From assembly GCA_964653485.1 (NCBI GenBank), contig CAZZFF010000008.1, forward strand, positions 1 through 64,000: a DNA stretch of 64,000 nt, given 5' to 3'. The notes under the pieces are model-generated. The model ran no database searches. It was not told where the DNA came from and was given only the letters and a program-made list of their open reading frames with translations. Position numbers and translations under genes: made by a program. Shown here piece by piece: positions 58,296 to 64,000 of the stretch. Source of the DNA: CAVQND01 sp964653485 (GTDB lineage Bacteria > Verrucomicrobiota > Verrucomicrobiia > Limisphaerales > UBA8199). The stretch's first letter is position 1; each line of letters starts with the position of its first letter.

Positions 58296-60899
58296 ATGGA
58301 TGCCAAGATTGGCGCCGATGCTCCAGCCAAGCAGGGGTTGGGCGATGGATACACAGTGCCGCGCCGAAACACCAAGGCGCGGGGGTTGCCAGGTATCCCT
58401 GGGGCGCTCGCGGTGCTCTTGTGGTTCGCTGGAATTCAAGGCGGGCCAGGGCAACCTCTCCGCATGGACACGCCGATCGGCTTTTTCACGGACACCGCGA
58501 ACCGTCTGCTGGCGAATGCCGGCTACACCTTCGGCGTCAGCAACATCCAGGTCTGGCCCGTCAACCTCTATACGCCATCCGTCCATCGGATACTGCAAGT
58601 CGCGGCCAATCTTTGCGACGCGACCGGAGGCCTGGGACGGCAGGAGCGGTTCTTCCCGATCGTCCAGCCTGAGCTGGCGAGCGGCGGCTCTCCCAACTTG
58701 CCGTCGGTATTCCGGCCGGTGTTTGGACATGCCGGCCTCCAATCCAGTATCTACATTGTCGGGTACGTCGAGGCTACGGATGCGAGCATGGCCGGCCTCG
58801 GGCCCGCGCCGGTCCCTGTGATGCGCGACCTTTGCTCGCCCCGTGATCGCGCGCTCTTGGGCGAGAACCGGAACGACATGGTCTATGGCTTGCCCGTGGT
58901 AATTGGCGCCCGGAAGGGATTCCCCAACTTCAACGAGTTCGCGATGGAAACGATGATTCAACTCACCCGCGAGATCGAGTTTCGGCGGCCGGATGCTACC
59001 CCGTTGGCGCCGGTCAACCAGACCAACCAGATGTTCCTGCTCTGCATCTCGAACGTGTTTGGGATGGAGGCATGGAACTCCTACCAGGCCGCGTATCCGC
59101 GCGGCCTGCAGGTGACCGCTGCGGTGGATTCCTTCGCCACCCTCAGCAACGAGTTGGGCACCGTATTGATGAGCAACGTTATGACGCGCTCCTCGGCAAC
59201 ATACGTCTCCGCCAACACGTGGACGGGCTACATGGCCGGCGGGGCGTTAAAACTGCCGCTTGACCCCGCCACCAACAACTCCATTGTCCTCAACGGGGCG
59301 TACGTTCAGAGCACGGGCCAGTTTACGAATGCAGCCGCGCCCTTTGAAAGGGGCTTGGGCTTCCCGGTTCCGCACTTTTGGCTTTCGTTGCGCACGCGGG
59401 CGCGGTTCATCCTGGCGGACACCGGCGTCAGCCCTAATCGCATCATTGACTATGTCAACCTGGACTCGACGCAATCGCCGCTGGATATCACCCTCAAGGC
59501 AGGGACGAACGGGTTGTGCGAGGCCGTGTACATCCCCGACGGCGGCCCCGGCAGTCTGTGGTGTACCAACCGCCTAGTGAACGCGGATGCCTCACCCACC
59601 TACGGCGTGCTCAATCAGATCGGCATCTGCCTGGGGAGCATCCAGCCTGGGGCGAACGCAGGCCGATGGAACAATGCGGCAAACGGGGTCATCGGGACCA
59701 CCGCTGACGCTATCAACTACTTCCGCGGCCAGCTTTTCAACACCGCCTTGACGCAAACCAACAAGTTCTACGCCCCTTACAACGCGACGCGGACGATGTT
59801 CTGGGAGACCTCATGGCAGGCCAATGATCCGCTCGTGCATTATACAGTTTCGGACCTCACCAGCCCGGCCCTGGCAACGAATTGCGTGCAGGTTGATTCG
59901 AGAGGGCTTGGCTCGACCATGAGCAACCTCGGCAGGATAAACGGCCGCTACCAGCCGTGGGGCACTCCGCCGGGGGAGACCCTGTCAGGCAGTGCCCAGG
60001 ACACTTACAACCTGACCCTCAAGGATCCCCGGATAACAAGGTCCGACGACTGGGATTTTCCGACCGCTGAGGCGCTGAGCCCTTCCTGGCTTGGGCGCGT
60101 TCATCGTGGGACGCCCTGGCAGACCGTTTACCTTAAATCCGCCCTTGTCGACTATGTTCGGTGGCGGCCATGGACGGGTAATATGCTGGTTGTGACTAAT
60201 ATGGGTCAAATCTCGACCAATCTAGTAGCCTTGTACAACGCGAACCTGCAAGATGTCTCGGAGTGGAGCGCCATGACCTACGACGCCTTGTTTACAAATC
60301 CTACCAATGACTGGCGGCTGGCGAGTCTTCTGGCGCCCCTGTTCAACACGGATGATCCTCACACTCTATTTTCGGTTAACCAGCCGAGCGCTTCGGCCTG
60401 GGCCACGGTCCTGGATGGGCTTTCGGCCTTGACCAACGTATCCCCCGCAGAATGTGACGCCGTGGTCATGTCCTCCAATTCCGTGCAGGCAGGCATTATC
60501 GCCTCAGCCATCAATGCGCGCCGCATTCTCTGGCCTGGGGGGCAATTTCGGGACATCGGCGACGTTTTGCTCACGCCCGAGTTGGGTGTCGCTTCACCCT
60601 GGCTGAGCCAGAAGACGAACTTACTCACCGACGCCGCTTACGAGGCGCTCCCCGCACAGTTACTGTCGCGGCTGCGCCCGGATTCGTTTGGCTCCGTTGC
60701 TCGGAGCGGCGAGGCCGCGCGGGTCGGCTTCACCGGCGCGGATGCCTATGGCTACACGGTTCAGGTCTCCTCGAACCTCGTGGATTGGATGACAATCAGC
60801 ACCAATTTCCCGATAAACGGGTCGTTCCAGCTTATCGAAGCCCTCCCGCCCGGCTCGCCGAAGGATTTCTATCGCACGGTCCTTTTGCCTTTGCCGTGA
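58296..60899 (+). CDS. Large exported protein with GspK-like segment and C-terminal beta domain
   Basis: 867 residues. A hydrophobic segment at 31-50 (LPGIPGALAVLLWFAGIQGG) would act as signal or anchor. The middle ~600 residues (FFPIVQPELASGGSPNLPSV, ELGTVLMSNVMTRSSATYVS, YVRWRPWTGNMLVVTN) are not known to me. Residues ~690-760 read VNQPSASAWATVLDGLSALT and then IASAINARRILWPGGQFRDI and GDVLLTPEL. This resembles the helix-hairpin 'N-x-A-S...R....F..i.dl' part of GspK minor pseudopilins and of Verru_Chthon cassette protein A. The C-terminus (YGYTVQVSSNLVDWMTIS ... KDFYRTVLLPLP) is the shared beta domain. Assignment to the cassette family is tentative. Confidence 0.5.
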   Translation: MDAKIGADAPAKQGLGDGYTVPRRNTKARGLPGIPGALAVLLWFAGIQGGPGQPLRMDTPIGFFTDTANRLLANAGYTFGVSNIQVWPVNLYTPSVHRILQVAANLCDATGGLGRQERFFPIVQPELASGGSPNLPSVFRPVFGHAGLQSSIYIVGYVEATDASMAGLGPAPVPVMRDLCSPRDRALLGENRNDMVYGLPVVIGARKGFPNFNEFAMETMIQLTREIEFRRPDATPLAPVNQTNQMFLLCISNVFGMEAWNSYQAAYPRGLQVTAAVDSFATLSNELGTVLMSNVMTRSSATYVSANTWTGYMAGGALKLPLDPATNNSIVLNGAYVQSTGQFTNAAAPFERGLGFPVPHFWLSLRTRARFILADTGVSPNRIIDYVNLDSTQSPLDITLKAGTNGLCEAVYIPDGGPGSLWCTNRLVNADASPTYGVLNQIGICLGSIQPGANAGRWNNAANGVIGTTADAINYFRGQLFNTALTQTNKFYAPYNATRTMFWETSWQANDPLVHYTVSDLTSPALATNCVQVDSRGLGSTMSNLGRINGRYQPWGTPPGETLSGSAQDTYNLTLKDPRITRSDDWDFPTAEALSPSWLGRVHRGTPWQTVYLKSALVDYVRWRPWTGNMLVVTNMGQISTNLVALYNANLQDVSEWSAMTYDALFTNPTNDWRLASLLAPLFNTDDPHTLFSVNQPSASAWATVLDGLSALTNVSPAECDAVVMSSNSVQAGIIASAINARRILWPGGQFRDIGDVLLTPELGVASPWLSQKTNLLTDAAYEALPAQLLSRLRPDSFGSVARSGEAARVGFTGADAYGYTVQVSSNLVDWMTISTNFPINGSFQLIEALPPGSPKDFYRTVLLPLP

Positions 60900-61031
60900 C
60901 GGTCCGCAGCTAAAGGGCTCTCAACCTGAACGGGGTCTTGGCCGGGGGGCAACGCGGGGGATTGGGTTTGCGGGCGCCGGCGCTGGTACAAGGCTTGCCA
61001 TCGGACGCAGTGAAGTTATGCTCGGAGCAGA

Positions 61032-63383
61032 GTGAAAGGCGCCTCATATCTGCGGGGGGTTGGGCCCGGTCACGGCATAGGGAGATGGCTCGCCCGCGAG
61101 CGGGGTCGGCGCATCGGCGGCAAACTCGGCGGTTGGTTCAAGCGCGGCCGGGACGTGGGGTTCGCGGGCCGGATATGGGTTACCCTGGCCGGTTTGGGCC
61201 TCATCGGCGCGGTCGGCTGGGTCAGTTTTCAGGCGGCCCTGGGCCTGAGTTTCGAGTTTGTCTATCTCTTCATCTGCGCGCTCGTCGGTTGGATGGCGGG
61301 GACCCCTGCCGCGCTGCTGTGCGCGATCGAGTCGGGAAGTTTCCTGTTTTTTGGCGAATTGGCCGCGCGCGGGGCATCGCCGGCGGTTTTGGTTCCGGTC
61401 TGCAACGCGGTGGTGCGGCTGGGGGGTTTTGCGGGGATCGCCTGGCTTGCGGCCAAGGTCGGAGGAGAAGCCCGGGACCTCGAGCGGACATTGGCCCAAC
61501 GGGCGGCCTCACTGGAGAAAGAGACCGAAGAGCACAAAGCGACCTCGGAGCTTCTGGGCGAGGCGATCCAGCTTTTCACGCAGGTCACGGAGAACATCGC
61601 CGATGTGTTTTGGGTGACCGATCCGTTGCGGCGGCAGTTCGAGCATGTGAGTCCGGGCTTCGAGACAATCTGGGGGAGGACATGCAATTCACTCTTTGCC
61701 TCGCCCAATGAGTGGCTCGATGGCATTCATCCGGAGGACCGCCAGCGCGTGGTCGCCAGCATGTCCCAGCAGACGCGGGGGGGATATGATGAAGAGTACC
61801 GGGTAGTGCGGCCGGACGGCTCGTTGCGGTGGGTCCATGATCGGGCTTTCCCGGTCAAGGACGAGCGTGGGGCGGTCCATCGCCTGGTGGGGATTGCGGA
61901 GGACATTACGGAACGCAAGCTGGGCGAGCAACTGCTGCAGGCAGAGCGGGACGTGGGCGCGGCGCTCAGTTCGACGAACGACCTGGGGGTTGCGTTGGCG
62001 CGGCTCCTGGAGACCGCGACGCAACTGGAGGGCATCGATTGCGGCGGGGTCTATCTCATGAACCCGGAAACGGGCGAGCTGAATCTGCAGGCCCACAGAG
62101 GGTTGTCCCCTTCATTCATCCGGCGGGTCTCGCATTACAAATCGGATGCCACGGAGGCGCGGTTGATTCGGGCGGGAAGAATCCTTTACGTGCGGCGGGA
62201 GGAGATTCCGCGCAGTTTGGAGGTGTTGTGGGGCAGCGAAGGACTGCGGGCGCTGGCCATCGTTCCGGTGCAGCATGAAGGGGGGGTGGTGGGGATGTTG
62301 AACCTGGGTTCCTACCGGCAGGATGATATTCCGCCCCGAACGCGGGTCGGTTTGGAGACAATTTCCTCGCAGGTGGCGGGCGCGATCTCGCGGATCGAGG
62401 CGCAGGAATCACGGCGGCGCAGCGAGGCGCACTTGCGGACGATCATCAACCTGGCGCCAATCGCGCTCATCGCGGTGGATGAGGGGGGCAAGATCACTTT
62501 CGAGGACGGACAGGCGCTGCCTGCGATGGGTGTGAAGCCGGGCGAGCATCTGGGCCGGCCGGCCGGCGAGATGTATGCGGACTTCCCCCTGATGCTGGAA
62601 AACATCCGGCGGGCCTCCGCGGGCGAGGAGTTTGGGTCGATCCTGGAGTTTGCGTCCACGGTGTTCGAGTGCCGCTTCACGCCTCTGGGCGACCGGAATG
62701 GAAACGGGGGAGGCTTTATCATCCTGGCTACGGACATTACCGAGCGTTCGCGCCTGCAACGGCAGGTGCTCGAGATTAGCGACCGCGAACAGGCCCGGAT
62801 TGGGCAGGACATCCATGACGGGCTGTGCCAGCAGCTCATCGGGATGGCCTTTCAAGTCAACGCGCTGGAACAATGCCTGCGCTCGGGGGGGCATCCGGAG
62901 GCGGGCAGGGCCCAGAAAATGTGCGCGCTGCTCGATGAGGCTATTACCGAGTCGCGCCGCGTCTGCCGCGGCCTTTACCCGGTCAGGCTCAGCACCCACG
63001 GGCTTCTGCCGGCCCTTGAAGAATTGTCGGCCGGGGCGGCGGCGAAATACGGTATCGAGTGCTCGTGCGAACCGGACGGGGAGCCGCCCCCTTGCGACGT
63101 TGCCACGGCGACGCACCTTTACCGCATCGCGCAGGAGGCGGTCAACAATGCCCTCAAGCATAGCGGGGCGCGGCACATCCGCGTACACGTCACCCGCGTG
63201 GAGAGCGGGGTCGTCCTGGAGGTCAGGGATGACGGCAAGGGGCTTGGGCCTTCAGCGACGGGGCATTCGGGGATGGGCCTTCACATTATGGATTACCGCG
63301 CTCGGCTGATTGGGGGCAGGCTTGAGATCGAGAGCGGCCCCGCGGGCACCGTGGTGGCTTGCCGTGTGGCACAAACTCTATGA
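61032..63383 (+). CDS. Membrane sensor histidine kinase (PAS-GAF-PAS-HisKA_3), NarL class
   Basis: 783 residues, GTG start. A Gly/Arg-rich N-terminus leads into about three to four membrane helices (48-142). A coiled coil, then a PAS domain at ~185-300 (GGYDEEYRVVRPDGSLRWVH with the PAC end IAEDITERK), a GAF domain (~305-450) and a second PAS (~455-570) follow. HisKA_3 has REQARIGQDIHDGLCQQLIG with His595, and the ATPase has YRIAQEAVNNALKHSGARHI and VLEVRDDGKGLGPSATGHSG. It should phosphorylate the regulator encoded next, whose ATG overlaps its stop (63380-63383). The signal is unknown. Confidence 0.9.
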   Translation: MKGASYLRGVGPGHGIGRWLARERGRRIGGKLGGWFKRGRDVGFAGRIWVTLAGLGLIGAVGWVSFQAALGLSFEFVYLFICALVGWMAGTPAALLCAIESGSFLFFGELAARGASPAVLVPVCNAVVRLGGFAGIAWLAAKVGGEARDLERTLAQRAASLEKETEEHKATSELLGEAIQLFTQVTENIADVFWVTDPLRRQFEHVSPGFETIWGRTCNSLFASPNEWLDGIHPEDRQRVVASMSQQTRGGYDEEYRVVRPDGSLRWVHDRAFPVKDERGAVHRLVGIAEDITERKLGEQLLQAERDVGAALSSTNDLGVALARLLETATQLEGIDCGGVYLMNPETGELNLQAHRGLSPSFIRRVSHYKSDATEARLIRAGRILYVRREEIPRSLEVLWGSEGLRALAIVPVQHEGGVVGMLNLGSYRQDDIPPRTRVGLETISSQVAGAISRIEAQESRRRSEAHLRTIINLAPIALIAVDEGGKITFEDGQALPAMGVKPGEHLGRPAGEMYADFPLMLENIRRASAGEEFGSILEFASTVFECRFTPLGDRNGNGGGFIILATDITERSRLQRQVLEISDREQARIGQDIHDGLCQQLIGMAFQVNALEQCLRSGGHPEAGRAQKMCALLDEAITESRRVCRGLYPVRLSTHGLLPALEELSAGAAAKYGIECSCEPDGEPPPCDVATATHLYRIAQEAVNNALKHSGARHIRVHVTRVESGVVLEVRDDGKGLGPSATGHSGMGLHIMDYRARLIGGRLEIESGPAGTVVACRVAQTL

Positions 63384-64000
63384 ATCCCGCCCCGGGCTCT
63401 CCTCACATCACGCGCATCGTCCTGGTCGAGGACCACCCGGTGGTCCGGGACGGTCTTTCCGAAGCCATCAACCGCGAACCGGACCTGGAGGTGTGCGGCG
63501 TCGCTGAAGCCCGCGACGAAGCCCTGCGCGTCGTCGAGACGACCGAGCCCGGGCTTGTCATTGTCGATCTTCTCTTGAAGCGTTCGAGCGGTCTCGAGTT
63601 GATCAAGGACCTCCATGCGCGTTGGCCGCGGCTGCTGATCCTGGTCGTCTCGATGCAGGACGAGAACCTGTATGCCGAGCGGGTCCTGCGCGCGGGGGCG
63701 CGGGGATATATCACCAAGCAGGAAGCGACGCGCACGATTCTGGCCGCCATTCGCAAGGTCCTGGATGGGGGCGTCTATTTGAGCGACACAATGGCCTCTT
63801 CGGTGTTGGCCCGGTTGATCGCCAGGCCTCAAGCGGCGTGCGAGTCGCTCACCGACGGCTTGAGCGACCGCGAGATGCAGGTCTTCGAGTTGACCGGCTT
63901 CGGCCTCAGCACGCGGGAGATCGCCCAACGCCTGCACCTGGACCTCAAGACGGTCGAAAGCTATCGTGCCCGCCTCAAAGATAAACTCAAGCTCTCAAGC
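63380..64000 (+). CDS. NarL/FixJ-type response regulator, 3' end outside window
   Basis: 207 residues are visible with no stop before the window end. The receiver domain has the acidic pair E17-D18 (IVLVEDHPVVRDGL), the phospho-acceptor Asp63 (VIVDLLL), SM(94-95) and Lys in GYITKQEA. The LuxR-type helix-turn-helix is LSDREMQVFELTGFGLSTRE followed by IAQRLHLDLKTVESYRARLK; only the last few residues are missing. It is translationally coupled to the histidine kinase and should act as its DNA-binding output. Confidence 0.92.
   Translation, partial: MNPAPGSPHITRIVLVEDHPVVRDGLSEAINREPDLEVCGVAEARDEALRVVETTEPGLVIVDLLLKRSSGLELIKDLHARWPRLLILVVSMQDENLYAERVLRAGARGYITKQEATRTILAAIRKVLDGGVYLSDTMASSVLARLIARPQAACESLTDGLSDREMQVFELTGFGLSTREIAQRLHLDLKTVESYRARLKDKLKLSS

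Overview
The window reads as a chromosomal segment of a GC-rich member of the Verrucomicrobiota, probably from the Limisphaerales/Pedosphaera side of the phylum and probably a metagenome-derived contig. This is inferred from gene content and style: an ECF-type sigma factor next to a Ser/Thr kinase with WD40 repeats, Tat-exported carbohydrate and amide-active enzymes, secreted beta-rich proteins sharing a C-terminal 'Y-x-VQ-SS ... FYR' domain, dispersed GC-rich palindromic repeats, and REP-associated transposase debris. I did no database search; names rest on motifs I recognise in the translations.

Layout. 1-6.7 kb is accessory and decaying: three broken copies of a REP-associated transposase (RAYT), a cluster of palindromes, a PIN/Phd-type toxin-antitoxin pair, two secreted proteins, small lipoproteins and truncated genes. 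6.9-14.1 kb holds a GT2-GT9-GH95 operon (surface glycan and fucoside processing), a Tat-exported Ntn-hydrolase asparaginase and a two-gene ABC exporter. 14.2-18.1 kb is a tight operon of a SagB-like nitroreductase, a 662-residue protein I do not recognise, and a CobW-type G3E GTPase. 18.2-25.9 kb carries an Asp-box protein, an ExbB-ExbD-TonB-like set, IMP dehydrogenase and UDP-glucose epimerase. 25.9-31.4 kb holds YebC, an HpnN-like MMPL/RND transporter, a WP-motif exported protein and tRNA-Leu(UAG).

31.5-40.5 kb contains metabolic and ribosomal genes (Nif3-like protein, a glycosyltransferase, a lactonase, xylose isomerase, L13-S9, argC, PII). Between argC and glnB, on the minus strand, lies a candidate structured non-coding RNA with its own promoter and intrinsic terminator. 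40.5-48 kb looks like the replication-origin neighbourhood: an intergenic region with DnaA-box-like sites, dnaA, surA-pdxA, pgi-mnmG, and two perfect 16-bp parS-like palindromes inside the mnmG coding sequence. 48-64 kb has a divergent acetate kinase, the sigma factor/WD40 kinase pair, a beta-helix protein, a lipoprotein, a DUF1801 protein, a large exported protein with a GspK-like segment, and a NarL-type two-component system cut by the window end.

Most genes are ordinary. The items most worth following up are the parS sites embedded in mnmG, the minus-strand RNA at 39.7-39.9 kb, the GTPase/unknown-protein/nitroreductase operon, the ExbD that lacks the usual membrane aspartate, and a recurring promoter pattern with a TAG-type -10 box.
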